Shown: positions 10,990 through 22,040, counted from the stretch's first letter. The stretch: DNA of 64,000 nt from Gymnopilus junonius (GCA_015501075.1 JADNYJ010000002.1:1054001-1118000); one strand, 5' to 3'. Numbers and translations are program-made. Notes: generated from the letters alone by a model not told the origin.

Positions 10990-13348
10990 TTACAAATCCC
11001 ACTCTCCTGGAATGATTTTGGCCTTCGAGCCTGATCCAGAAGCAACGGGAGACTTGGCTGATTGAGCCAGAAGTTCTTCCAACAATGTCGTAACGATATC
11101 ATCTTCTTGTTCTTTCGAAATGACCTTATTTTCCGGCATTTGAGTCTTTATCTTCTCCACGAGGTTAGGATGCAAGTGTTCAGAAAAACCCATCTGCGTA
11201 TATTAGTCAAAAATTGTAAAGTTGATACTTGGCTTGATACTCACATCGGCAAGTCTTCTGGCAATGCGTGACTGTGCTCGGGTATTCAGGTCGTCAGACT
11301 TTCCTTCGCCACGTCTCGACGAACCGTGACCTGGGTGGGTATTATGACGCCTGGGAGCACCCGCACTGTAAATTTCCAACTGAGGGTAAGAACCCCATGC
11401 ATTGCTAACTATCTGCGATGGCTCTCTGTTATCTGCAGTGACAGAGCTAGAAAAATAGGATTATATTGTAAAAAAAAAACTCGTTGCTAGGAGAAAACCA
11501 CTTACTTGTCAGCCTCTGGATTTGGCTTCGCTTTCCTGCGTTCCTCACGCTCTCGTCGATATGCTTCCTTCTGGGCCTTGTAAAGACGCTTCGCTTCTTC
11601 CACTTGAGAGCGTAACTGTTGTGCAGTTGGCCTAGATGTGCGATCCTGACTTGGTACGCCCTGCGTCCTCGGCGTTGGATCAAAAAGGCCAGAGCGATCT
11701 TCGAGAGGTCTGTTGGCTGCCGCTGCTGTGACTTCAACAGGAGGCGGGGGCGGAGGCCTGCGATGATAACCGTGCAGATGCGGAGGATATTCATTACGTA
11801 GATGACGACCATAAGGATGACCAAATCCAGATGAAAGAGGCATTGGTGGGATAGGAGGAAGAGTAGGGGCCGGAGCTAGAGCTGAAGGGTTTGAGGGTGC
11901 AGCAGCATGCACATGCTGGAGAGGAGGGAAGTGAGAGGGCATGTTAAATGGCGCCTGCCCAGGAAGTAGAGGTGGAGGTGGGGGGAAAGCACCGCCTGGT
12001 GGAAAAGTTGGAAGATTTCCAGGGGGAGGCGGAGGTGGCCCACTTGGAAGCTGTGAAACAGGTGGTGGCGGGGGTGAACCAGACAGCGGGGTAGGACCAA
12101 ACGCTGGGGGGCAGGAGGCCGGGGTGGGCTATGCCAGTAGGGAGCCCACTGTGGCTGATTCATCGAGGCATCGTACATCGAGGTATATCGCCGGTTCCAA
12201 GGACGCCTGGCAGCAAATGGAGGGTGAGACCAATTTGGTGCGAGGCGTTGTTGAGTAGGTGATGTTGACTCTCGCGCAGGGTTCTGCTCTTCATTTGCTG
12301 TGAACAGTGACATCGAGCGGAAAAAGTTCCCAAGAGCCTCGGATACTCTGCGAGCAGCATCTTCTTCAAACCTCTCGGCCGGTTGGCGCAAGTCATCTGC
12401 AGCTTGAGACAAGGCAGAACGATGCGCCTGCCAGTAGGTACCGTTGGTGGCATTTCGGACAATGTTACGGACACCCTCAGACAATTCAGGATGGGAATAG
12501 ACTACATTGTGGAGAGTATTGAGGAATGTCGCCAGGTCACGCGAGAGCGTTGCAGATGAATTGGACTGAGAGGAAGTATCGAATGACGGCAAAGGAGGAT
12601 CCTCCACGTTGTCAGGTTCTGTTTCCTGGGGTTTCAGATTTTCTGCTTGAGCCTTAGGTGTACTATGAGCTGCAATATACGCATGCGAATCAGGGGTGAC
12701 TGAGTCTTTGGACTGAGCCGGAGGTTCCTTGCTTGAGGCATGATCGAGGACGTGGACAGGGAATTTCACGGATGGTTCTTCATCAACAACCGAGGTTACA
12801 GAGACAGCCCCAAGAGACGAGGCTTTGCTCTTTCCCTTGTCGATGACGGTAGGTTGTATGGTGGATTGCGCATCCTCTGAATCGGTTTCGTGATCCTTGG
12901 CAAGACTGCTAATGTCGCTATTGACGACTTCTACAAATGCATGAGGTCCCTCGGAAGTACCGTCCAAGAAATCTGGTATGGCGAATGCACCTAGAGGTTG
13001 CCAATCAGAATCAGGGAAGTCGAAATTGTCCTGGCCAAAAGTGTTCCGGCTAGGGTCAGACAGTCGGGAGGGTGCAGTCTCACGAGGGACACTGAGGTCA
13101 AGAACATTGAACTTTATGAGTTGTCCGGGCTCATAGGAAGTCTGGTAGAAATCCTGAAGCTCCTCATTAGAGCTGGCAGTGATTTCGTCATTGTCGTTAT
13201 CAATGTATGAGACGCCAACTTTGTCAGTAGGTATGCCATAAAGGGCCTGCAACTTGGAAGCGAGCTGGGCCCAAGTCGGAAACTCCTGGAAGGTGGCACG
13301 GCGGGTGTAGCCGTCGGATTTGGTGAGTTTGAAATGGATTGGAGGCAT
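10990..13348 (-). CDS. PB1-domain protein with LIR-like motif, proline-rich middle and UBA-like C-terminus
   Basis: The N-terminal PB1 domain (residues about 3-85) has the basic FKLTK strand and an acidic OPCA motif (YIDNDNDEITASSNEEL), so it should pair with both acidic and basic PB1 surfaces. Directly after it, residues 113-119 read DSDWQPL. This matches the core LC3/Atg8-interacting consensus (acidic residues, then W-x-x-L). A disordered Ser/Thr/Pro region, a poly-proline block and a charged coiled coil (RLYKAQKEAYRREREERR) follow. The tail contains RRLADMGFSEHLHPNL, with the MGF loop of UBA domains. Exons are 13348-11506, 11446-11245 and 11193-10990. The reading frame changes near 12100: either a 47 nt intron with a weak GTCCTA donor (12102-12056) or one missing base in the G6 run at 12106-12111 (C6 on the coding strand). 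The domain plan resembles p62/NBR1 receptors without the ZZ and FW domains. The receptor role is inference. Confidence 0.72.
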
Positions 13349-13644
13349 CGTACAGCTGGGAGTTGGGAAGGAACTGTGGCACGGTCTAAATACCTGCTTT
13401 TCAAACTCCGACCTGCGGATTGGCGCTCATTCTTAACTGCGCTTTTTGGCCGCAGCTGTTGAGACTGGGATACATAGCCACATAATGATTCAATGGAATG
13501 GAATAATTTCGAAAATACCTGATTACAGAATTCACTGAGTTCAATGACGATGGATATTACCATTACTATTAGGGGTGTCGCGTCAGTCATGTGACTTTCG
13601 AGTTAATTTCCATCTGGACAGACTCTGCTGACCAGCGCGCACAA
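13349..13644. promoter_or_regulatory. Shared divergent promoter region of the PB1 and ketopantoate reductase genes
   Basis: These 296 bp separate the two start codons. No TATA-like element is obvious. Confidence 0.4.
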
Positions 13645-14820
13645 ATGCACCTTCATGTTCTCGGTCTCGGTCCCATAGGCTGTCTCCTGGCGCACAGTCT
13701 TCGTCAAGTCCTCCCCGCTTCACATTCTCTCACTCTCATTCACAAGTCCAGCAAAGAGCGCAGCATTTTTCTCCAACGGGGTTCTATCACTCTAGAGCGG
13801 GCGGGCGTGTCCACACCCTCCTCCGGCGGATTTTCACATGAGGTCTTCCAAAGCCATTCACGCGACCCATCAAGCGACACTGCTATAGACTCTGTCATTG
13901 TCGCACTGAAAGCCCAATATACCATAGAAGCCATCAAGCATCTTGCTCCCCGGCTTAGCCCAAATTCAACCATTGTTTTGCTGCAAAATGGAATGGGAAT
14001 CTATGAACAACTTTTGAGTCGAGTCTTCCGGAATCCTACCAAACGACCTCACTTTGTCCTTGCCTCAAATACGCATGGAGCTTTCGCAAAATATCCATAC
14101 CATGTCGTTCATGCAGGTTTAGGCTCTATAAATTTCGGAATTGCTCCTGATCCCGGAGGAAAACAGTACGAGGTGGGCCTTGACGATCCAGAAGTTGAGC
14201 CTCAAGATCGTCGTTTACGGCTCTCCGACATTTCACTACCATCAGATAAAGATTTTTCTAAATACAGGAGCCTGCGGGAGACTACTGCTGCACTCCTTCT
14301 AGCCAAGTCCCTCAACGTCGCTTGGGTTCCCTTCGCCGATTTACAACTGGCGATGCGGCGGAAGCTTGTAGTAAATGCAATAATTAACCCTCTCACTTCC
14401 GTGATGAGCTGCCGGAACGGCGACCTCTTTCTACATCGCCCTGCTGTCAAGATTCTTACTCAAGTTTGCAATGAGGCGTCTGCCATCTATGCCGCGCAAA
14501 TGCAATCAGAAGTCGATTCATGGTTGCAAGATTTAAAGAGGCAGCATGTGGATACCCAGAATATCCCTATACCTGCATTCCCCGAAAATTTAACGAGCAA
14601 ATCTCTGGAAGAGGAAGTCATTCGGGTGGCTGAGCTTACAAAAGGGAATATCTCATCCATGCTGCAGGATGTTCGTCGAGGAAGACCTACCGAGGTTGAA
14701 TTCATTAATGGCTACTTGGAAAACCTTGGCAAGGAGTATGGAGTAGAGACATCTGCAATTTCTATGCTCCGCAATCTCGTTGAACTCAAGTATTTCATGC
14801 CATTGGATCTAATGATATAG
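13645..14820 (+). CDS. PAN5: 2-dehydropantoate 2-reductase (ketopantoate reductase, ApbA/PanE family)
   Basis: The intronless frame of 391 residues begins at the first ATG directly before the Rossmann strand (MHLHVLGLGPIGCLLA, the GxGxxG NADPH-binding loop). Family landmarks follow: VALKAQYTIEAI and IVLLQNGMGIYEQL in the N-terminal domain. RRKLVVNAIINPLTSVM carries the catalytic lysine, and GRPTEVEFINGYLENLGKE carries the conserved glutamate of the C-terminal helical domain. The enzyme reduces ketopantoate to pantoate with NADPH in pantothenate and CoA synthesis. The length is at the upper end for the family, owing to a Ser-rich insertion near residue 70 and a longer loop near residue 190. 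Fungal genomes often carry several paralogues, so a role outside pantothenate synthesis is possible. Confidence 0.88.
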   Translation: MHLHVLGLGPIGCLLAHSLRQVLPASHSLTLIHKSSKERSIFLQRGSITLERAGVSTPSSGGFSHEVFQSHSRDPSSDTAIDSVIVALKAQYTIEAIKHLAPRLSPNSTIVLLQNGMGIYEQLLSRVFRNPTKRPHFVLASNTHGAFAKYPYHVVHAGLGSINFGIAPDPGGKQYEVGLDDPEVEPQDRRLRLSDISLPSDKDFSKYRSLRETTAALLLAKSLNVAWVPFADLQLAMRRKLVVNAIINPLTSVMSCRNGDLFLHRPAVKILTQVCNEASAIYAAQMQSEVDSWLQDLKRQHVDTQNIPIPAFPENLTSKSLEEEVIRVAELTKGNISSMLQDVRRGRPTEVEFINGYLENLGKEYGVETSAISMLRNLVELKYFMPLDLMI

Positions 14821-15515
14821 AGCTATTTATACTACTGTCATTGAACATCAGGGGACATATGGGTTTATATGGGTTTTTGGTGAGTTTGTGTCGAATTTGT
14901 TGTATTGTCCAGCAAGATCTGAGGCACCGTGCGCAAGGATGTATTCATTTGGATTAATGCTGCTAACAGGGCCTCAAGTCAGTGTTTACTCGGAGGGGTC
15001 ACTGCTTACACAGCCCTAAAGGCCGACCCTCACATCTATCTATAACCTACTATGATGCTGAGTCTGGCCGATTTTTTTACTCTGCTGAGACGAAGATAGG
15101 CACTGCGGCAACCTGCAGCTTTCATATTGCTCCGAATTCATTATTTCTGCTTCCATGTACCAGGAAAAAGTTGCATGCCTAATTAGTAACACCACGGATG
15201 AAGGGTTCGGGATCTTTGGCCGAATATTTTCACCTTGTAGTCGCCTTGAACCTCAAATTATCTGGTCCCATGTTAAGCTGTTGTCACCTACCTGCGCTAT
15301 CTGTTGTAGATGCGATGCTTGTCATGGCTTCAGACGTTTGCGACCTCTCCTTTCTTGAAACGATTCGTACCAGGACCTGTAAAGGACCGATTCCCGTTGA
15401 CATCTTACTTCTGATAAGTTTACTTATGTCTTCAACTATTGTAATGATACTCTAAAAACTTGTCCGTTTTACCTCGTTCAGCGGCCTCGCGAACCTATGT
15501 CAGATTGGCCAAATT
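14821..15515. other. Convergent 3' interval without genes
   Basis: The 695 bp lie between the 3' ends of the ketopantoate reductase and the fucosyltransferase-like gene. A small direct repeat (ATGGGTTT twice, 14857-14875) is present. The short open frames have no recognisable features. Confidence 0.5.
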
Positions 15516-17288
15516 CTAATGGTCATCTGAACCTAGCCTCCCCCACTTGATTGTCCTCACTGTCCCTTCTTGCCATGTTTGCACTCTTCGACGAGCTAAT
15601 ATAGACATCGTGGAACGATCGGTTCCAACGAAACCCAAACCTATGGACTGAACCACAGCATCAATAAGAACGGGGTACCTGTATGCATGACTTCTCAGCC
15701 CACTCCACGGCACAACATCGCGAGACGCTTACCAGCCGCCATAAAGCTCCACAGTCTGTGAATGATCTAGTCCATACCATCCTTGAGCTGTCACATCCTT
15801 CCACCATGTGGGATTCCTCTCGTCACTGGTCATAACGACATGATCAACAACAATGCCCTTGCGGTCCAGTATTTCTTGCTTTACTTCTTGTACTCTACGT
15901 GCGATGACAGACAAAGGAGCAAAGCAATCCTCAATAGGGACCGATCCGCACCAATCCTTGAAGTCGCCATGCCGGATATGAATTGCAATCCACTGAAATA
16001 TATGATCAACGATCTTTCGCTCTGTTTTCAATGCACTCACTGGAGGAGTTTCATCGTTTGCTTGTGTCCCAAATGCCCGCCTAAGGTATTCCTCGGCGAG
16101 AGACACCAATCTAGGAGTCCAATGCATGTGTTGCCCCACAAATAACCAGGCTGGACTGTAATCAAAGTCGAATTCGTAAGGCTAAACATGAAGCAGCGTC
16201 AAGATCTACAACTTTTGTTACAGAAATAGCTTTCGCACCTGATGCGCAGAAACATAGTACAAGTAGTCATAGCAAAGAACTTGCTCATCCGGCGGGAGTT
16301 TAATATGATGGTAAGGCGACTCAAGTGGTTCTACAATTTGCTCTTTTCGTATTTCTGGAAAGCCTAACGTAGCTAAGGCTGAAAACGAACTGTGTTGGTC
16401 GTGCTCGTAGCGAGGGATTATTTTAATCCAAGTCGGTGCTTTGGTATAAGAAAGGTCTATCATCAAGGCTGATGAGAAATACACATCCTCGCCAATTAGG
16501 TGGTCTATACTCACCGAGACTCAGTAAGTCAGGGACCACACTCCGACGTGGAAATTGTTCACGGTCTTGGACAGCTTCCCAAATGTTCCAACAGCCAAGC
16601 TCATCCAGTTCACGGCTACTGCTATTCTTCACTTGGTGCCATTCCAGTACGGGTTTACGAATGTTTTTGGCCAGCCGAGATACATCGAAAACATCTCCAA
16701 AATTAATTGGAGGAACATCGCCTCCAATATGCGAAGGAACAAACATAGGCAGAATAGGCACACGATCGGTCAAAATCCCTAGGTAAATCAAATTCATCTG
16801 CTTGGAACTTCAGTCAGGTCCCTTGAAGAACTTCAAAGAAGGATAAATGACACTTGCATATGTCATTACATCGTTCGCTATGCGGATATCAGTCGAGAGT
16901 AAATTCAAGTTAAGAAGAATCAAGACGCACTCCAGCCTGCAGAAATCCACGAAGTGATATATTTAATATTAGAGAATAAATTATCTATCAAACAACAGTA
17001 AGTCGATAGGATGCGATCTTTCATAAACAACAGACCTCTGAAATTGTTCGCTGGAGGTCCTTTCAAATAATTTTGGGATTCAGAGTGTTCCGATTCTTGC
17101 AAAGGACTTTGTTCAACTAGTGTTCGATCCTCATTGTCACCTCCTAATCGATCAATGTGGGGACGTAACGACCAAATTGTCGATGAAAGGAGACCAACGA
17201 ACGATACCCCAATCAGTAAGAAACTAACAATGTAGACATAACGGCGCCGTGGAATACAGAGTGTAGTTGGTTCCTTCGCGAACGACAT
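15516..17288 (-). CDS. GDP-fucose protein O-fucosyltransferase-like type II membrane protein
   Basis: Seven exons (17288-17036, 16984-16931, 16877-16858, 16797-16515, 16456-16239, 16181-15733, 15678-15516) encode 479 residues. A short basic cytosolic tail (CIPRRRYVYIV) runs into one transmembrane anchor (IVSFLLIGVSFVGLL), the Golgi type II plan. The lumenal part has the block YITSWISAGW, then NDVMTYMNLIYLG. It also has SHIGGDVPPINFGDVFDV, the nucleotide-sugar motif HIRHGDF, and VGTDRSTMSILARRRV near the C-terminus. These are hallmarks of the fungal branch of the O-fucosyltransferase superfamily. The third intron (16857-16798) uses a GC-AG donor and leaves a 20 nt exon. ATG 17288 is the first in-frame start; the upstream in-frame sequence (REDISNDENIRRSISLI) looks coding, so an additional 5' exon is likely. 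It is divergent from a GDP-fucose transporter-like gene. Confidence 0.78.
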
Positions 17289-17702
17289 TAGCCTGAAGCC
17301 TGGGCCTGAACCAGGGATAAGAGATATGCTTCGTCTTATGTTCTCGTCGTTTGAGATATCCTCTCTCTGTAGATGGCGGGTGTAAAAAAAGGCGCCTTTC
17401 TGGGGTAAGGGAGGGCCAAGAATTGCAATGAGAGAAGGAAGGTTGACACTGACAGGCACCACCCGCTCAGCCTGCGCTGCTTTAAATTGTTCTCTTTGCG
17501 GAGATAACTTACCGAAATGAGCTTAGCGTAAATTGATCGATCACCGAGGGCACAATCCGATCTAAGCGTAATCCCTCCGGATCAACGAGTTGACGAACCA
17601 ACGCATTTCATTAACGGTTCGGTTTGCACATCTATACCTCATACAAGTGATATGTAATACCTCGTTCATCTCTATGGTCTTTGTCCCGTTTCTCTTCCCG
17701 CC
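17289..17702. promoter_or_regulatory. Divergent promoter region of the fucosyltransferase-like and transporter genes
   Basis: The 414 bp separate the two ATGs. The right part probably holds both promoters. The left 170 bp is open in the fucosyltransferase frame and may belong to its first exon. Confidence 0.4.
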
Positions 17703-19073
17703 ATGTCTGTTTCCAACTCCCAAAGGTTACAGGTAGCAGGAGTCGTCGCCTTTTACATGGCGTCGGCATTAATCGTAAGTCTACTACTTTTATGTGTTAT
17801 AGTATCTTGCTTAATCTCGATGGCGTAGATGGTATTCGTGTGCGTTTCTCGTATTTCTGAATCATACCTCACATGCGATTAAACGAACTTACTTCTTCAG
17901 TAACAAGGCCGTGCTCAATAGTACGCCAGATCTTCCACTGTTGTTTTTGCTTCTCCAGCTGCTTATCGCGGTCCTTCTGTTGCACGCGTCGGCCATATTC
18001 CATGACAAAATCGTCATTCCGAAATTGGACCTCGGTATCGCGAAGAAACTCATTCCCGTGGTGTCTGTGAATATAATCGGTCTTGTTTTCAATACCCTCT
18101 GCCTGAGGGACGTTGAGGCTTCATTTTTTCAGGTATTTTGGCTGTCTATGTCTCGACTGCCAAATTCGAAACTCAAAATTTTCTTGAGATTGCGCGAGGA
18201 CTCGTTTTGCCTCTTACAATCGCAGTTTCCTCCATATACAGTAGTTCCACACCTTCGCGCATGGTCCTTATGGCTGCGGGCGTCGTGACTTTAGGTTTCA
18301 TGCTGGGCGTGGCGCCGTCTTCGTCTCTTCCTGTGACGGCGATCCCTTCTACGCTATCCCTTTTCTATGGGGTCCTATCGTCTCTTTTCATCGCATTCCA
18401 TGCGGTGCTCATCAAGAATTCTTTGCCACACTGTAACAATTCTACAATTGAGTTGGCCTGGTGGACAAATGCCGGATCAGTAATTATGGTCCTCCCTTTT
18501 GTCCTACTTCGCGGAGAGCCATTGAAGCTCTACAATCTTGCACGGAGTGATGATTGGAATGGAACTGTTTTTCTGTGGGGTAGTATGGTCACAGGAATAT
18601 TCGGGTTCTTGCTCTGCGTTGCTGGATTGTTGAGTATCAAAGTGACCAGCCCTGTCACCCATATGTTCTCCAGTGTAAGATTTGACCCCAAGCCCATTCA
18701 ATTCGACTGATTGTGTCCTGGTATACAGGCTGCCCGATCTGTCCTTCAGACTGCTCTAGGCGTTTGGATCTTTGGGGATATATTGACAACGTATGTCTTT
18801 TTGACAGTCTCCCCAAGGTGTGATTAGTATATTGAGTATTTTTATCTAGCAACCGCGCTGCTTCTATCGCCGTTATTCTAGGAGGTACAATGTGAGTTAC
18901 GTACTTCATCTTAATGGCAATTGCTTACTTTACTCAGGATCTACACGTGGATCAAGTCAACGGAGGCTCCGTCAGCTTCTGTATTGCCACCCAAACGCGA
19001 AGGTGATGTCGAGATGGGTGGTTCGATCAGAACTGATCATCGACAAATTGAAAACGTGAACGAGAAAAGGTGA
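17703..19073 (+). CDS. Nucleotide-sugar transporter, SLC35C1 (GDP-fucose transporter)-like
   Basis: Seven exons (17703-17774, 17829-17839, 17901-18132, 18189-18674, 18729-18790, 18850-18891, 18938-19073) encode 346 residues with about ten hydrophobic segments. The order of landmarks follows human SLC35C1: MVFVNKAVLN at the first membrane helix, then NIIGLVFNTLCLRDVEASFFQ and IARGLVLPLT. A long TM stretch (LSLFYGVLSSLFIAFHAVLIK) follows, then VTSPVTHMFSSAARSVLQT and LGGTMIYTWIKS at the end. This drug/metabolite-superfamily transporter should move GDP-fucose (or a related GDP-sugar) into the Golgi in exchange for GMP. Exon 2 is only 11 nt (ATG GTA TTC GT). The neighbouring divergent O-fucosyltransferase-like gene supports the substrate guess, but substrate specificity is inferred. 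Confidence 0.8.
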
Positions 19074-19829
19074 CCAGACTTGGATCAAGCAATTTGAAAT
19101 ATTGGACACTCTATTATCGCTCTACCTCATTCTTTACGAGCATCATGTATAGGACTATCTATAGACGACCATGGACTCTAGACAGATTGAATTGAATTAC
19201 CGTTCACGACATGCGGCGGAATATTGATCACACGATTGAATCAGATGATGGATCGCATGTACTGCAATTTATTGACGTCGGTTTCTATCACTTTTTGTGA
19301 CAAGTCCCTTGCTAGATGTCTGCATCATCCGTGGCACCTCAAGAGTTGCTCAGTTCCAGTGCCTTCTAAACAGCGACGTAATTTGCATAATGACGAGAAG
19401 TTGACGTACACAATGTTAGTATTGTACTGGGCCTTCGAAATTTGCATCAAAGGGACATAGTCTGGTCGGAGGTGAAAGAGTGGGCAGAGTAGCTTCTACC
19501 TGCAAATAGAGATTCTAGCCTAGCCCGACTTGTGACTTCTACCTTCCAAATGGAGGACGGAATGGCCGGCTGTTCTAATAATAAACCAAGTTTCCCAGCT
19601 GACGGTGGTCGTTCGATTAATTTGTTGTCATGTGTCTGAATCGACCTGGCTCAGTATGCACCTTCCGAGTTCGACTTGCTCAAATTAATCGGCCAACCAC
19701 GCCCCAGTCGATCTAACTTTCGTCAGCCCCTCGTACAAGTCCAGAGTGCTATGTCATTTAAAATGGTGACGATCATGCAAGACCTTCATCTCGCAACCTC
19801 CAACTCTCTCAGTCGTGGCGTACTCCAGA
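19074..19829. other. Gene-free interval with the 5' region of the acyltransferase-like gene
   Basis: The 756 bp hold the 3' region of the transporter and the upstream region of the next gene. Only short frames without domain signatures are present. Confidence 0.45.
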
Positions 19830-21722
19830 ATGCCATCCATTGTTGAGGTATCACTCTCGAGTTATGGTCGTTAACACAGCCAACCTAACCTCCCAACGTC
19901 ATTCAGGAAGTTGCAAACCAACAACTAAACACTCTGAGTCTTTCTCTTGACCATGTAAAGCAAGTACCCCATACCGAACGCCAACTCGGAGAGACCGAGG
20001 TCTCGTACTTCTTGCCATCGCGAGAAAGTGGTGTCAATGATATGTACGTTCTGCTCATTCAATACAAGGCTGTTGTCAGAACAATGCTCCATTCTAATAC
20101 TAGGTATCTGCACTTGGGATGTCGGGCTCCTTCTCATCTGGTGGAACGCCCGCGGGTCTCTGTAGTATGGGCAATTTTACGCGTTAGGCACCCACTCCTT
20201 GCGTCCAGGGTAAGGATGAACGACTACAACGACATTACTTTCCTGTAGGTAATCTGTGTCACCCTAATTTTGTTTTTCAAAACGGTCTCAATCTTTCAGG
20301 TATAATGGCCCGTCATCAATTCCCGAAGCCATTGCATCGGCAGACCAATCCCTTGAGTATAGAAACCAGTCAAAGGACGGTCAGTGACTCTTTATCGACG
20401 ACTTTGCAGAGAGGCTTTAACAGATAGTACAGATCTTGTTGACTCATATTTGAACGGTCCGCGTACCTTAACGAACGATCGCCTTTCATTTCTGATAATT
20501 TCCTCCTGTGACTCTTCCAAGGAACAGAAAGAAACTATGATTTCTTAATTTGTGCCACCCACTTCCTCGGCGATGGGATGGCACTTCATCAATTTGCAAA
20601 TGATTTTTTCTCTCTGCTTGGAAGTCCTTCCAGTGAAGACGATCTCCGTCGAAACCTCAAGGCCGACTTACTGGCACGTGTGCAGGATAAGGCGCCCACT
20701 CTGCCTTCTGCGATGGAGGAAAGGTTACCCCCATTGCTGCTCAAGGATTCCCCGCATTGCTGCTCGTGTTGACTTCAACCAGACACAACAAAAGCTCATT
20801 GTGAGGCCTTCTCAAGTTTCCAAAGTTTCTTTGTTTACAGTATCTACTATTTTTCAAAGGGAGGACACACATTTCCTCGTAACTCAAGAGGGCTTCGCCA
20901 CACCATCGTCCCAACAATTTCAATTGACGCCGAAAATACTAAGAAAATTTTAGAAAACTGCAAGCGTCGCGGGGTATCTGTATCCAGTGCGCTTTTTGCC
21001 ATATGTAACATCGCATGGGCAAGAACTTCACATCCCACGAATTTCGAATTGCCAACGTAATAATCCCCTTCGAATTGACCTTACACATGGAATCTAACCT
21101 TTTATTGCTGTAGAATGATGTATTCTGCCCTCAACATGCGACCCAACCTATTGGCAAACAAGGCTCTCAATGATTCCTATTGGTTTCTCGCAATTGGCTA
21201 TTTCAACGTGGTTCTACCTTCGTTTTTACCCCGACAAGGCAGCGTATCTAACACTTTTTGGCGTCGCGCATATTCAGCCAAGATCCAAAGCTCCAAAGCA
21301 GCTAAAAGCCCGATGAGTGTATCCCGCTGTCGAGAAATGGCTAAGGAAAGGGGCGTGAAGGCGCGCATGTGGGCTAAGGAAGACGACGATAAGGCGATGG
21401 GTATTATACCCCCGCCACCAACGATTGTCCCTGCTTCTGCTGGTTCGTCTAAACCTAAAATCCCGTCAGCTGCTCTTATGGGACTGTCTCTTCTGGGAAA
21501 TCTTGACGGAATTTACAAGCATTCTGCTTTCCCCTCTATCAAACTCCACACTCTGACTACTGGGTCCCGTCAACGTGCAGGCGGAATGCTTCTCTTCAGT
21601 TACACCTTCGTAGAGAAGCTCTGGGTAAGCTTGGGTATGACGAGAACAATTTCGAAGAGGAGGCGGTCAAAAACTTTTGGGAGAATGTGATCAGTGCCAT
21701 CCACGAATTTCTCTTGAGATGA
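19830..21722 (+). CDS. HXXXDG acyltransferase-like protein with three apparent frame breaks (error or pseudogene)
   Basis: Exons 19830-19847, 19907-20043, 20104-20244, 20300-20379, 20424-20800, 20860-21056 and 21114-21722 have good splice sites. The protein belongs to the CoA-dependent acyltransferase/condensation-like superfamily: the active-site block is DFLICATHFLGDGMALHQF (HxxxDG). It is followed by GGHTFPR and SVSSALFAICNIAWAR, then NMRPNLL and the C-terminal QRAGGMLLFSYTF. Three single-base frame changes interrupt it. One base appears missing near 20521-20536, one C is extra in the C5 run at 20728-20732, and one G is missing in the GGG at 21633-21635. The first two compensate each other. 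With them corrected the sequence is continuous to ...ENVISAIHEFLLR at 21722. An alternative for the first break is a 59 nt intron. Substrate is unknown. Confidence 0.6.
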
Positions 21723-22013
21723 ACTTGCTGCACTTAATTACTTCACGTACTTTGGAATGGCAAGAATGCAGAGCACGGACTCTTGATGTCTTCACGGACA
21801 TGTATAGAAAAACGGATTAGATTAATCACGTAGATGTATTTTCAGTCATTCAATGATTTCATGCGCAACCCTTTATGTAAATTAAATTTGAATTTGGTAT
21901 AACATTGATCAAGGTAATGCATATAATTTGGAAGAAGAGAACACGGTGGATCATCCTCAACTCACTGCGAGTTATTTGCTATCCAAATTCGCCAACTCCT
22001 GCAGTAAATCCGG

Positions 22014-22040
22014 AATTCAGAAAACGCGGCGCGTGCGCGG
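22014..22040 (+). repeat. GC-rich block, left copy of an inverted pair
   Basis: The core ATTCAGAAAACGCGGCGCG resembles, in reverse complement, the core at 22817-22846 (ATTCGAAAAGCGCGGCGCG). The copies are about 780 bp apart. They could be remnants of terminal inverted repeats of a non-autonomous element, or independent GC-rich repeat fragments. Confidence 0.3.
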
